Position numbers and translations under genes: made by a program. Of a DNA stretch of 64,000 nucleotides, positions 9,081 to 18,698 are shown one piece after another. The notes beneath the pieces were generated by a model. The model was not told where the DNA came from. It saw only the letters and a program-made list of their open reading frames with translations, and did no database searches. This stretch comes from Synechococcus sp. PROS-9-1 (GTDB taxonomy: Bacteria > Cyanobacteriota > Cyanobacteriia > PCC-6307 > Cyanobiaceae), in contig NZ_CP047961.1 in NCBI RefSeq assembly GCF_014279775.1, positions 1,612,001-1,676,000 on the forward strand, given 5' to 3'. Positions within the stretch are counted from its first letter, which is position 1; every line of letters begins with the position of its first letter.

Positions 9081-9938
9081 ATGACCACACCCCTTCTTCA
9101 GATCGATGCCAGCCAAGTGTCCTCACGAGGAGCTTTGACGGAGCTCATCCAGGAAACGACAGCTCTAACGCGTCGCCTCTTCGTGCAGCTCAAACGGCGT
9201 CCCTCCACACTGATTGCCGGAGTTCTGCAGCCACTGATCTGGTTGATTTTATTTGGAGCTCTGTTCTCTAAGGCTCCTGAGGGCCTATTGCCCGGCGGCA
9301 TGAGCTACGGGCGCTTTCTGGGGGCTGGAGTGATTGTGTTCACAGCGTTCAGCGGTGCACTCAATGCAGGACTTCCGGTCATGTTTGACCGCGAATTTGG
9401 CTTTCTCAACCGACTTCTTGTTGCGCCCTTAAGAAGTCGAAGTTCCATTGTCTTCGCTTCGGTGATTTTCATCACCACGTTGAGCCTTGTGCAGAGTTTG
9501 GCGATCATGGTGACAGCGGCATTGCTCGGATATGGATGGCCTGGAGCTGGTGGTCTCCTGCTCGTTCTGTTCACCCTGCTGCTGTTGGTGTTTGCCGTAA
9601 CGGCCTTAAGTCTGGGCTTGGCCTTTGCCTTGCCGGGTCACATTGAGTTGATTGCGGTGATTTTTGTCGCCAATCTTCCTCTGCTCTTTGCAAGCACCGC
9701 ATTGGCACCTCTCAGCTTTATGCCTGTGTGGATGGGCTGGCTAGCAGCCCTAAATCCCCTTACCTTCGCGATAGAACCAATTCGAGCGGCCTATGCAGGC
9801 CCTCTCGATCTTTCAGTGGTTCTCTTGGACGCACCCTATGGGTCAGTCACAGGACAGACCTGCTTATTGGTCTTGACCGGGCTCACCGTGGGGCTGTTTC
9901 TCCTCATCCGACCACTGCTCAACCGCAAACTCTCTTGA
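9081..9938 (+). CDS. ABC-2 type exporter permease
   Basis: This 285-residue permease has about six membrane spans, of which residues 50-70 (LIAGVLQPLIWLILFGALF), about 165-190 and the last helix are clearest. It has the DrrB/ABC-2 sequence pattern, including PLRSRSSIVFASVI after the second span and NPLTFAIEPIRAAY near the end. It forms an exporter with the preceding ATPase. Similar pairs are found after ctaA-ctaB in other marine Synechococcus as far as I recall, but the cargo is not known. ATG 9081 is used; an in-frame GTG at 9072 is possible. Confidence 0.88.
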   Translation: MTTPLLQIDASQVSSRGALTELIQETTALTRRLFVQLKRRPSTLIAGVLQPLIWLILFGALFSKAPEGLLPGGMSYGRFLGAGVIVFTAFSGALNAGLPVMFDREFGFLNRLLVAPLRSRSSIVFASVIFITTLSLVQSLAIMVTAALLGYGWPGAGGLLLVLFTLLLLVFAVTALSLGLAFALPGHIELIAVIFVANLPLLFASTALAPLSFMPVWMGWLAALNPLTFAIEPIRAAYAGPLDLSVVLLDAPYGSVTGQTCLLVLTGLTVGLFLLIRPLLNRKLS

Positions 9939-9942
9939 TTCC

Positions 9943-10389
9943 GTGTCTGTCTCTTCGTTTCAGCCCCTGAACCCCCGCCAACTAGACCTGCAGCGTCGCT
10001 TGCTGGTCGCCAATGAATTAAGAGAAACCCCCCTTATCGAGCAATTAGAAGTGCAGTGGGTGCATCGCTATGGGGTGAGCTCTCTTCCCAAACGAACGGC
10101 TGAATCCTCCCCAGACGCTCTCCCCTCTCCCCTGAGTTCAGAGGTGAGTCCAAAGATCCAAGACCTCTCTCTCGTCAGCGATCCAACGGTCGAAACAGAG
10201 ACACCGGCGTTACACGTGGCACCCCTTCCGAGTCACTCCAATGATGAGGCTGGGGTGATTGAAGAGCTGGCTGATCGTTGTTCAAATCCGCCACTCGCCA
10301 TCGCACCCCCTCCGATTGCACTCGGGGCTCAGCGCTTTCGTCGCTGGATGGTTGCGTCCTCAGCAGTCCAAGATCTGCAGGCATCCTGA
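9943..10389 (+). CDS. hypothetical protein, Pro/Ser-rich
   Basis: I do not recognise this 148-residue protein. The N-terminal 50 residues (QLDLQRRLLVANELRETPLI, then EVQWVHRYGV) look folded and helical; the rest is rich in Pro, Ser and Glu and probably disordered, ending in RFRRWMVASSAVQDLQAS. It has no signal peptide or membrane span. The start is GTG, 4 bp after the permease stop, and nanE starts 5 bp after its stop, so it links the exporter operon and nanE in one tight transcription unit. Confidence 0.65.
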   Translation: MSVSSFQPLNPRQLDLQRRLLVANELRETPLIEQLEVQWVHRYGVSSLPKRTAESSPDALPSPLSSEVSPKIQDLSLVSDPTVETETPALHVAPLPSHSNDEAGVIEELADRCSNPPLAIAPPPIALGAQRFRRWMVASSAVQDLQAS

Positions 10390-10394
10390 GCACC

Positions 10395-11096
10395 ATGCCC
10401 ATTCCATCCCGCGCCCAGCTTGAGGGTGGCCTGATCGTGTCCGTTCAGGCTCCGGAAGGATCACCCATGCGGCATCCCGACGTGATTGCGGCCATGGCTG
10501 AAGCCAGTCTTCGCAACGGGGCAACTGGTGTGCGCCTGGAGAGCCCAGAGCACATCGGGGCTGTACGCAACCGCTGTCCTAACGCGCTGATCATTGGCCT
10601 ATGGAAGCGCACCTTTCCAGACAGCTCGGTCTACATCACACCTCGCTGGGAGGACATTCAAGCGGTCTGGGCAGCCGGTGCTGACGTCATCGCCCTCGAT
10701 GCCACGGCGCGCCAAAGGCCAGAAAAGGAAGAGCTTGCTGCACTCATTCAAAGGTCGAAAGAAGACCTAGGAGCACCACTCATGGCAGATGTGGACTCCA
10801 TCGAAAACGGATTAATCGCGGCATCCCTGGGATGCGAATGGGTGGGAACCACCCTCTATGGATACACCGAGCAAACAGCACAACAAAATCCTCCCGGCTA
10901 CAACTTGATCTCTCCCTTGAGAGATCAACTGCCCGACCGGGTGACATTGATTTGTGAGGGGGGCCTTAAGTCGCCTGATTCAGCTCTCAAGGCCCTTGAA
11001 CATGGAGCTGATCTTGTTGTCGTTGGCACGGCGATTACTGGCGTCGACCTCCAAGTGGCCGATTACCTCAGGACCTTGAACAGGCAGAGTGATTGA
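10395..11096 (+). CDS. nanE: N-acetylmannosamine-6-phosphate 2-epimerase
   Basis: A 233-residue TIM-barrel enzyme of the NanE family, which interconverts ManNAc-6-P and GlcNAc-6-P. Family features are GGLIVSVQAPEGSPMRHPDVIAAMA at the N-terminus (GSPL/M segment), the VIGLWKR strand, ADVIALDAT with the catalytic Asp/Lys neighbourhood, MADVDSIENG, GTTLYGYT and ICEGGL...VVGTAITG at the phosphate site. ATG 10395 is 5 bp after the preceding stop. No other sialic-acid catabolism gene is in the window, so it may serve amino-sugar interconversion for cell-wall or glycan precursors. Confidence 0.9.
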   Translation: MPIPSRAQLEGGLIVSVQAPEGSPMRHPDVIAAMAEASLRNGATGVRLESPEHIGAVRNRCPNALIIGLWKRTFPDSSVYITPRWEDIQAVWAAGADVIALDATARQRPEKEELAALIQRSKEDLGAPLMADVDSIENGLIAASLGCEWVGTTLYGYTEQTAQQNPPGYNLISPLRDQLPDRVTLICEGGLKSPDSALKALEHGADLVVVGTAITGVDLQVADYLRTLNRQSD

Positions 11097-11114
11097 GTCT
11101 CGCAAGACTCGGGC

Positions 11115-11297
11115 ATGTTGCTCAAATTTGCTTTTCCTGTCGTCCTCAGCGGAGCCTTCTTCGGTCTGCCAATAGGAGGCTTGCAGATCACAGAACTCCA
11201 GGCCCTAAATCGAGAATTGGGGAGACTGTGCAGCCACCCACCCCGTGAAGCCTTATCGGTGTGTCGAATCCACTCTCGACTGGTGGGATCCCTTTAA
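11115..11297 (+). CDS. small secreted cysteine-containing protein
   Basis: A 60-residue reading frame, 18 bp after nanE. It has a hydrophobic N-terminus (LLKFAFPVVLSGAFFGLPIGG) like a signal peptide, then ITELQALNRELGRLCS and a second Cys in ALSVCRIHSRLVGSL. The two Cys could form a disulfide in the periplasm. I do not know a function. The stop codon lies in the loop of a perfect inverted repeat (11285-11306), so translation ends at the likely terminator. It could be a chance frame, but the signal-like start and helix pattern argue for a gene. Confidence 0.5.
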   Translation: MLLKFAFPVVLSGAFFGLPIGGLQITELQALNRELGRLCSHPPREALSVCRIHSRLVGSL

Positions 11298-11306
11298 GGG
11301 GATCCC
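11285..11306. terminator. perfect hairpin between convergent genes
   Basis: GGGATCCC (11285-11292) and GGGATCCC (11299-11306) form an 8-bp perfect stem around TTTAAG. It lies between the small secreted ORF and the end of groEL on the other strand. There is no good T-run on either side, so it is a probable bidirectional terminator or mRNA-end stabiliser rather than a classic one. Confidence 0.5.
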
Positions 11307-11316
11307 AATCGCGGAA

Positions 11317-12978
11317 TTACATCATTCCCATGCCGCCCATGCCGCCCATGGGATCCATACCACCCATACCGCCCATGGGGTCACCACCGCCACCTGCAGG
11401 AGCAGGGGGCTCAGGCTTATCTGCCACCACAACTTCAGTGGTTACCACCAGAGATGCAATCGAGACCGCATCCTGAAGCGCAAGACGAACCACCTTGGAT
11501 GCATCCAGAATTCCTGCATTCATGAGGTCTTCATAGGTTCCGGTGAGAGCGTTGAATCCCTGTCCGCTATTGCGGACGCGATCCACTACCACGTCACCGT
11601 TAGAGCCTGCATTTTCAGCGATCTGACGCAGGGGAGCGCTCAGGGCACGCTGAACGATTTCGACACCTGTCTTTTGATCACCTTCCAACCCAGAGGACAG
11701 AGCATCGAGTTCTGACGCGATGTGCAGAAGGGTGGATCCGCCTCCAGCAACAATGCCTTCCTCCACAGCTGCACGGGTGGCATTGAGAGCATCCTCAATG
11801 CGTAGTTTGCGGTTTTTGAGCTCCGTCTCTGTTGGGGCGCCAACCTTGATGACGGCCACTCCTCCAGCGAGCTTGGCGATGCGCTCGTTGAGTTTCTCTT
11901 GGTCGTACTCCGAATCCGTATTCTCGAGCTCGCGTCTAATCGAGGCAACGCGGGCGCTGACGGCATCTTTGCTGTCATCGCTGGCCACGATTGTGGTGCT
12001 GTCCTTGCTGATCGTGATCCTGCGTGCCCGTCCTAGGTCGTCCATCGTCACCTTGTCGAGGGTCATCGCCCTGTCTTCGCTAATGACTTGACCGCCTGTG
12101 AGCACAGCGATGTCAGCGAGAGCCGCTTTGCGACGCTCGCCAAACGACGGAGCACGCACGGCAGCCACCTGCAACACCCCTCGGTTCTTATTCACCACCA
12201 GGGTTGCTAGGGCTTCACCATCAACTTCTTCAGCCAAAATGACCAAAGGAGAGCCTGATTTCTGAACCGTTTCCAACACCGGAACCAAATCAGTCACCGA
12301 GCTGATCTTGCGATCGGTGAGAAGCAGTAACGCATTCTCGAATTCACAAATCTGGCGGTCACCATCTGTGACGAAGTAGGGGGAGCTGTAGCCGCGATCA
12401 AAGGCCATTCCTTCTGTGACTTCAAGCTCAGTGGCTAGAGACTTGGATTCCTCAACGGTGATCACACCGTCAAAGCTCACCCTGTCCATGGCCTCGGCAA
12501 CCATGCGACCCACCTCCTCATCCCCGCCTGAACTGACCGTGGCAACCTGGCGAATCGCATCGCCGCTCACGGACTGACTGCGCCGATTCAGGCTCGCGAC
12601 CACAGCAGCCACAGCTTTTTCCATGCCCCGGCGAAGTTCGATCGGGCTAGCACCAGCAGCTGTATTACGAAGCCCCTCCTCCACCATCGCTTGAGCGAGC
12701 ACGGTGGCCGTTGTGGTGCCATCTCCAGCTTTGTCCTTGGTCTTGGATGCCACCTGCTGGATCAGCTTCGCTCCAATATTTTCGAACGGATCTGCAAGTT
12801 CGATTTCTTTGGCGATCGTGTCACCGTCATTAACGATATCGGGCGAGCCGTAGGACTTCTCGAGCACTACATTGCGGCCTCTAGGTCCGATCGTGACCCG
12901 AACGGCGTCAGCAAGGGCGTTCATGCCTCGCTCGAGGGACTCACGTGATTCGTTCGAGAAGCTGAGAAGTTTGGCCAT
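11317..12978 (-). CDS. groEL: chaperonin GroEL (copy without adjacent groES)
   Basis: A 553-residue group I chaperonin. ATP-site motifs [13 protein letters not shown] and [16 protein letters not shown], and [13 protein letters not shown], are intact; the tail ends in Gly-Gly-Met repeats ([19 protein letters not shown]). Cyanobacteria usually have one groESL operon and one groEL without groES; this gene has no groES on either side, so it is likely the solitary copy. I see no CIRCE inverted repeat (TTAGCACTC-N9-GAGTGCTAA) in the 118 bp before the start, which also fits. Confidence 0.96.
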   Translation of the reverse strand: MAKLLSFSNESRESLERGMNALADAVRVTIGPRGRNVVLEKSYGSPDIVNDGDTIAKEIELADPFENIGAKLIQQVASKTKDKAGDGTTTATVLAQAMVEEGLRNTAAGASPIELRRGMEKAVAAVVASLNRRSQSVSGDAIRQVATVSSGGDEEVGRMVAEAMDRVSFDGVITVEESKSLATELEVTEGMAFDRGYSSPYFVTDGDRQICEFENALLLLTDRKISSVTDLVPVLETVQKSGSPLVILAEEVDGEALATLVVNKNRGVLQVAAVRAPSFGERRKAALADIAVLTGGQVISEDRAMTLDKVTMDDLGRARRITISKDSTTIVASDDSKDAVSARVASIRRELENTDSEYDQEKLNERIAKLAGGVAVIKVGAPTETELKNRKLRIEDALNATRAAVEEGIVAGGGSTLLHIASELDALSSGLEGDQKTGVEIVQRALSAPLRQIAENAGSNGDVVVDRVRNSGQGFNALTGTYEDLMNAGILDASKVVRLALQDAVSIASLVVTTEVVVADKPEPPAPAGGGGDPMGGMGGMDPMGGMGGMGMM

Positions 12979-13096
12979 AGTGTCAGGAACCCGAGGGTCA
13001 ATCCCTTCCAGGGTCTATGACCAACCGCTCCTCTCGGAAGTGGGGAAAGCCGAATCCATCGACCAACGGCGCAAAACGTCTGGTTAAGGTTTGATC

Positions 13097-13273
13097 ATGA
13101 AGGATTCCGGAGCGCTGTTCTTCGTACTCATGGCTGCAATGGCTGCAACCATGACTTTGGTCTATGTGCCACTTCGCATTTATCTCACGGCGACGGATCG
13201 CAGTCGGAGATTGAAGTTGCTGCAGCGCATTCGCCGCTTAAGAGAAGAGCTCGGTCAGCCTCTCCAGAGCTGA
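13097..13273 (+). CDS. small single-span membrane protein
   Basis: A 58-residue protein with one N-terminal membrane span (ALFFVLMAAMAATMTLVYVPL) and a strongly basic cytoplasmic tail (DRSRRLKLLQRIRRLREELG). The function is not known. It is divergent from groEL and convergent with fabG (only 3 bp between stops). ATG 13097 is chosen over a TTG six bases upstream. The regular amphipathic basic tail suggests a real gene. Confidence 0.65.
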   Translation: MKDSGALFFVLMAAMAATMTLVYVPLRIYLTATDRSRRLKLLQRIRRLREELGQPLQS

Positions 13274-13276
13274 AAC

Positions 13277-14041
<765 letters not shown>

Positions 14042-14042
14042 T

Positions 14043-14060
14043 TACGATCGTGTGATCGTA
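14043..14060. promoter_or_regulatory. perfect inverted repeat in fabG leader
   Basis: TACGATC (14043-14049) and GATCGTA (14054-14060) flank GTGT. On the fabG strand the stem is followed by A-rich sequence, not T, and ends 14 bases before the ATG, so it is not a terminator for that strand. It may be an operator for a dimeric repressor or a leader hairpin. Confidence 0.4.
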
Positions 14061-14093
14061 GGGATCGTTGGCCCTTTCAGTCATCAAGGCCAG

Positions 14094-15211
14094 CTAAGTG
14101 CCCCGCATGGTTTCAATCGTGTCGATGGCATCACCCAGCAAATTGCGGAATAACTCCAGCTGCTTCTGGCTCCCCATCACCACAAGAAGTTGACCAGGGC
14201 CAAGCCGTTCTTCCCCACTGGGATTTCCCTTCAATGAGCTGCCATCACGGATGGCCAGCACCATGGCCCCACTGCGGCGGCCCAGCTGAAGCTCCGACAA
14301 GCTCTTGCTGGCCAGGTGACCCACAAGGAATGGATCACGACTTAACCGAAATTCTTCAATTTCAAATTCCGACCCAGACAACAGATCCATAACAGATCCA
14401 TGAAATCCACCGCCAAAGGCCGAAGCGCTGTGGCTGCCATCACCCTGCCCCCAGCAACGTAGGGACTCACCACAACCGTGGCTCCAGCGAGTTCAAGCTT
14501 TGCTGCCGCTTCTTCGCCATCAGCTCGGGCAATGAGCCGGCATCCAGGCTCCAAGCCTCGGGCGCTGAGCGTGACATACAGATTGGCGGCATCGCTAGGC
14601 AGAGCCGCCACCAGGCTGCGGCAGCGATGGAGTCCAGCCTCAATGAGGGTCTCATCGAGAGTGGCATCAGCCTGGAGCACAGGCAAACCGCGCTCCTCGG
14701 CCGCCTGCCGTCGAGCCGAATCCATCTCGACTACCAGCACAGGAACGGCCTCCAGGAGAAGCTGTTCGGCAATCTCCCGGCCAATGCGGCCATACCCGCA
14801 AAGAATCACATGGTTGTTCATACGCCGCAGGTTTCGGCGAAACCTCAACTCCCGCAATTGGCGGAAGTATCCAGATTCTGTCAGGCCAAGAATCTTTTGA
14901 ATCGAGAGCTGCACCACCACGATGCCCCCTGCCACGATCAAAACCGTCACCAGCCGTCCGGCCTGGGAGAGGGGCTCCACTTCGCCATAACCAATGGTGC
15001 TGATCGTGATCAGCACCATCCACAAGCAATCACCCCAGTCCCAACCCTCCGTGATCCGATACCCGATAGCTCCGCCCAAAATCACAATGGATAGGGCTAC
15101 GACGGGTAACAGCCATGGCCTGGCCAGCTGGCGTAGCTGAGGGCGATAAAACTGAGTGGGGTAGCGCTGCAGCCGACGGCGTTGTTGCGACTTCCGTCGT
15201 GGCCTCTTCAT
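14094..15211 (-). pseudogene. RCK-type potassium channel, split by frameshift
   Basis: The first frame (14342-15211) encodes two membrane helices around a pore with selectivity filter TIGYGE (72-77), then an RCK/TrkA-N Rossmann domain from about residue 134 (HVILCGYGRIGREIAEQLL, NAD-binding). The second (14094-14390, 98 aa) encodes the rest of the linker and the RCK-C domain (SRDPFLVGHLASKSLSEL to LLVVMGSQKQLELF). The break is an 11-bp tandem duplication at 14380-14401. Removing one copy gives a continuous 368-residue protein reading FMDLLSGSEFEIEEF. As it stands the first product ends after WICCLGRNLKLKNFG. The second copy supplies an ATG at 14390, so the two halves might be made as separate chains, or the gene may be inactive. 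Confidence 0.85.
14380..14401. repeat. 11-bp tandem duplication causing the channel frameshift
   Basis: AACAGATCCAT occurs twice head to tail (14380-14390 and 14391-14401). On the coding strand it reads ATGGATCTGTT twice. The extra copy shifts the frame of the potassium channel gene. Confidence 0.95.
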
Positions 15212-16041
15212 CAGAAGCCCATCGCCTGAAGCACATCAGCTTCAGAGAGAGATCGGAGCTCGTCATGACCGAGATGCCGAATCACATCCCGCTCCGGAAG
15301 TTGATCGTCAGACAGTCCGAGTGCAACCAATGGCACTCCGCAAAATGCGGTCAACAAACTGGTCACAGGACAACTGGTCAACACCACGTCGGCACAGGCA
15401 ATCTGAGCTGCTCTCTCTGAAAGCGAACTGTTGTCTCCGAGATGAATGGTTCGCAAACCAGGAAGCTTGTCTTTAATTGTGAGAGGTAGTTGCTTCCAGC
15501 GTTCTGCTGGCCAATCTCCTGGGGTTTCAGCGGGTTGGAGCAACAACAAAGGTCCATCTCCCTGTGGCTGCCGTTCGCGCGCGCTGTTCATCAGCGCTGC
15601 AGGCAAGCTGATCCGAAATGCCGCGGCATCCAAGCTGAGACCGATCGGAGCCAGAAATCCAGAAAGGCGTTGCGCACTCCAGCCTTCAGCCTTGCTGGCC
15701 ACAGCAGTGGAGGCAAATCCAGCTTCTGAAACCCGCGTTGGGATATGGCTCATCGACAGCATCAGATTCACCTGACGTCCCTCAGCAAAATTGAGGCAAA
15801 CCTGGAAATCAGGTTCTCGGACTGAGCCGAGAAGATTCGCCCAATCGGCCATGGTCAAACTTGCAGCAAAGTCAAAGGGAATGATTTTTTCAACCGAAGA
15901 CAGCAACGTCCACAGTGATCCGTAGGCAGGGGAGCAGGCCACTTGGATCGAAGCCCCAAGCTCGTTGGCACAGGCTGCTATTGCAGGCATACGCTCAAGC
16001 TGCTGTTGAGCTGTTCCTGGGCTTAAAACGAGAAGGCGCAT
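15211..16041 (-). CDS. glycosyltransferase family 9-like protein
   Basis: A 276-residue protein resembling heptosyltransferases (GT9), which add sugars to surface glycolipids. It starts with MRLLVLSPGTAQQQLERMPAI, like the GT-B N-terminal domain. The C-terminal half carries PLLLLQPAETPGDWPAERWKQL, the usual nucleotide-sugar segment, then DVVLTSCPVTSLLTAFCGVPLVAL, corresponding to the D-T-G-P-x-H-h region but without the His. The loss of that residue makes the exact activity uncertain. Its stop overlaps the channel gene start by one base (TGATG). ATG 16041 is taken; an in-frame ATG at 16056 would add a Cys-rich stub. Confidence 0.7.
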   Translation of the reverse strand: MRLLVLSPGTAQQQLERMPAIAACANELGASIQVACSPAYGSLWTLLSSVEKIIPFDFAASLTMADWANLLGSVREPDFQVCLNFAEGRQVNLMLSMSHIPTRVSEAGFASTAVASKAEGWSAQRLSGFLAPIGLSLDAAAFRISLPAALMNSARERQPQGDGPLLLLQPAETPGDWPAERWKQLPLTIKDKLPGLRTIHLGDNSSLSERAAQIACADVVLTSCPVTSLLTAFCGVPLVALGLSDDQLPERDVIRHLGHDELRSLSEADVLQAMGF

Positions 16042-16113
16042 GAAACAACAGCACAAGTGGTGCGAGCTGATTGTATGGAGGCCGTTTCAGGTTGTTGAAA
16101 ACAGGAGTCGCTT

Positions 16114-16791
16114 ATGCATCTGTTGATCGCAGCCGCTGGTAGTGGGCGGCGGATGGGGGCGACCCGCAACAAGCTGCTGCTGCCCCTGTCTGGACAACCC
16201 GTTCTGGCATGGACACTGCAAGCAGCTCTTGCAGCTGAGACGATCCATTGGATCGGAATCATTGGTCAGGAGATTGACCGTTCCGAGATTCTTGCTCTCG
16301 TGGAAGGCGCTCCCAAACCCGTCGCTTGGATTGCCGGCGGAGACAGTCGTCAGGAGTCAGTAGAGCGGGGACTGGCCGGATTACCAGACGAAGCTCGACA
16401 TGTACTGATCCATGACGGGGCCCGCTGTCTCGCCTCACCCGACTTGTTTAACCGCTGTGCAGCAGCCGTTCGCGGCGGCAAGGCCGTGATTGCTGCGACC
16501 CCTGTCACCGACACGATTAAACAAGTGGATGAATCAGGCGTGATCACAGCGACCCCAAATCGCTCAGAGCTGTGGGCGGCCCAGACTCCGCAAGCCTTTT
16601 CAGTGGATGAACTCCGCCAGGGGCATCGTGAGGCCCGTGCGAACGGCTGGACTGTCACCGATGATGCCTCCCTTTACGAGCGCTTGGGATGGCCGGTCAA
16701 CGTTCTTGATGCTGGTCCCTCCAATATCAAAGTCACGACCCCTTTCGATCTCACTGTGGCTGCAGCGGTGCTGGCTGAACTCCAGGGTTAG
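16114..16791 (+). CDS. ispD: 2-C-methyl-D-erythritol 4-phosphate cytidylyltransferase
   Basis: IspD joins CTP and MEP in the third step of the MEP isoprenoid pathway, which supplies carotenoids, phytol and quinone tails. The 225-residue protein has the nucleotide-binding loop [20 protein letters not shown] (8-27), the IHDGARCL segment, [10 protein letters not shown], and [11 protein letters not shown], then TDDASL. AGGAG lies six bases before the ATG. The last 41 bp overlap the end of the convergent carboxypeptidase gene. Confidence 0.95.
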   Translation: MHLLIAAAGSGRRMGATRNKLLLPLSGQPVLAWTLQAALAAETIHWIGIIGQEIDRSEILALVEGAPKPVAWIAGGDSRQESVERGLAGLPDEARHVLIHDGARCLASPDLFNRCAAAVRGGKAVIAATPVTDTIKQVDESGVITATPNRSELWAAQTPQAFSVDELRQGHREARANGWTVTDDASLYERLGWPVNVLDAGPSNIKVTTPFDLTVAAAVLAELQG

Positions 16792-17683
16792 CCCCCACGC
16801 TCAAGACACCCTGATCGCCATCGAGGGTCGCGATCGCACCAACTGGCAACGCTGCATTCCCCCCCGGACCGTGCCCCACAAGCAGGTTGGCCACCACAGG
16901 GATCCCTAAGTCAGCGGTGCGCTCTAGCAACACCTCTTCCAAGCTGAAACCACCAGAGTCCGAATCGTGATCGCAGCCCAGGAATCGACCGAAGCCAAGA
17001 CCGGCAAGCGATTGCAGCAGTCCGGCTAATCGCCACTGCGTGAGCATGCGATCAATGCGATAAGGAGCTTCGCCGATGTCTTCTATAACCAACACAACTC
17101 CACTCAGATCAGGAAGGAAAGGAGTCCCGATCAAGTGGGAAGCCACCGTTAAATTCAGCGTTAACAACGGGCCTACAGCCACGCCTCCCCGCCAGGGCAG
17201 CCCTTGAAGATCCAGCAGAGGGTGGCCAAAGAGCACATCATGCAATCTCCGCTGGCTCCACTCGGGTTCATCGGCGAGGGTCGTGATTAAGGGCCCATGA
17301 ACTCCACCGCTTACACCTGCTGCCATACGAGCGCAGAGCAGTGCCGTTACGTCCGAAAAGCCCAGCAACCATCCTGGCTGCCAAAAGAAAGGATGTTCCA
17401 AAAGCCTGGCAGCGCCCCAGCCACCGCGGGCACAGGCCAAGAGGGATGCATTGGGAACCGATTGAAAATCACTAAGACGTTCGTCATCCCGTCCGGCCAG
17501 ATAGCCCCAGCGCCGTTGACTGATCACATCCGGACGGATTCGCAATCCCCAGCTGTCCAGGATCGAGATCCCTCGCAAAAGGTTTTCAGTGTTGTCAAGC
17601 GCAGAGCTAGCAGCCACGACGGCCACCTCATCACCAGTCTGAAGAGGGCGTAGCAACAACTCAGACCGATCGGTGTTGTGCAT
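16751..17683 (-). CDS. LD-carboxypeptidase (peptidase S66)
   Basis: A 310-residue serine carboxypeptidase of the LdcA type, which trims the terminal D-Ala from muropeptides during wall recycling. The catalytic Ser is in [10 protein letters not shown] after [12 protein letters not shown]; the Glu in [16 protein letters not shown]; and the His in [16 protein letters not shown], so the triad is complete. No signal peptide is seen, fitting a cytoplasmic recycling enzyme. It directly follows the UbiA-type gene (1-bp overlap at 17683). Confidence 0.9.
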   Translation of the reverse strand: MHNTDRSELLLRPLQTGDEVAVVAASSALDNTENLLRGISILDSWGLRIRPDVISQRRWGYLAGRDDERLSDFQSVPNASLLACARGGWGAARLLEHPFFWQPGWLLGFSDVTALLCARMAAGVSGGVHGPLITTLADEPEWSQRRLHDVLFGHPLLDLQGLPWRGGVAVGPLLTLNLTVASHLIGTPFLPDLSGVVLVIEDIGEAPYRIDRMLTQWRLAGLLQSLAGLGFGRFLGCDHDSDSGGFSLEEVLLERTADLGIPVVANLLVGHGPGGNAALPVGAIATLDGDQGVLSVGANPGVQPAPLQPQ

Positions 17684-18570
17684 CAGCCCAGCCGCCCGAG
17701 AACAAGACCCAACAACAACAGTGCGCCCAAACGAACCTGGTGACTGAAATGAACGCCATACGCCGACATGGGCTGCTGCTTCACACTTTTAAGCGCTCGA
17801 GTTGCACGCTGCATCCCGAAGGCCACCACCAACCAGAACGGCCAGAAAATAACTCCGATTCCTGCGAAAGCAGCGGCAACAGCCAGGGCCAGCATCGAGA
17901 GCCCATAGGTGACACCCACGACGCGCAAGACAGACGAACCAAGGGTCAGTGCGCTGCTGTTTAAATCCATCCGGGCGTCATCCGGACGATCCGCCATCGC
18001 GTACACCGTGTCAAAAGAAAACGTCCAAAGCAGGGTGGCAACCCAACAACCTGCCAGGGGCCAACCGCCGTTAAAAACTCCGGTTTGAGCCGCCCAAGGA
18101 ATCAACACCGCGAAACCCCAGCACAAAGCCAGGACCGCTTGGGGGTAGGCGAACCAACGCTTAGCGGACGGATAGATCAAGATTGGCGGCAGGGCGAAAC
18201 AAGCCAGCAAAAGGCAGAGGTTGCGCACGGAAGCCGGCAAGCTCAGCACCACGATCAAACTGATGACCAGCAGCACGATCAACGCAACGACGGCCTGGGC
18301 AACGCTCAAACTTCCCTGTGCGAGTGGACGCTGTTTGGTGCGTTCCACATGGAGATCGATGCGGCGATCCCATAAGTCATTGGCAATACAGCCAGCCCCA
18401 CTGACCGCCAGGCCGCCGAGCATGATCATCACCACGAGGGCCCCTGAGGGCGGTGCATTCGGAGTGAGCCAGAGACTCCAACCAGCTGGAATCAGCAAGA
18501 TCAGTCTTCCGCTGGGCTTGTTCCAACGCAAAAGGGCAACCCATGGAGCCAAGATTTGACGAAACAACAT
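17683..18570 (-). CDS. ubiA: 4-hydroxybenzoate polyprenyltransferase (UbiA family)
   Basis: A 295-residue membrane prenyltransferase with eight or nine spans. Asp-rich motif 1 is NDLWDRRIDLHVERTKQRPLA and motif 2 is DTVYAMADRPDDARMD, both intact. In cyanobacteria this enzyme attaches a polyprenyl chain to 4-hydroxybenzoate for plastoquinone. ATG 18570 (MLFRQILAPWVALLRW) is used; a TTG at 18594 would add eight residues. It is divergent from ppx. Confidence 0.92.
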   Translation of the reverse strand: MLFRQILAPWVALLRWNKPSGRLILLIPAGWSLWLTPNAPPSGALVVMIMLGGLAVSGAGCIANDLWDRRIDLHVERTKQRPLAQGSLSVAQAVVALIVLLVISLIVVLSLPASVRNLCLLLACFALPPILIYPSAKRWFAYPQAVLALCWGFAVLIPWAAQTGVFNGGWPLAGCWVATLLWTFSFDTVYAMADRPDDARMDLNSSALTLGSSVLRVVGVTYGLSMLALAVAAAFAGIGVIFWPFWLVVAFGMQRATRALKSVKQQPMSAYGVHFSHQVRLGALLLLGLVLGRLG

Positions 18571-18698
18571 GCGCTTGGCGGAGCTGACTGACAAAAAGAA
18601 CTCCAGTGGGGCAACCCTAAGCAGAGGTTCTTGATGTCTGCTTAGGGCAAAGTGGATGGGCTTTCAGCGCAGTGCTTCAAGTGACAGCAGGGCCGAGC

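Noticed and set aside
11330-11400. Short GGM-coding repeats near the groEL end
   Set aside because: These are the normal C-terminal Gly-Gly-Met repeats of GroEL, not a mobile or regulatory repeat.
12979-13096. Search for a CIRCE element upstream of groEL
   Set aside because: No TTAGCACTC-N9-GAGTGCTAA or close form is visible.
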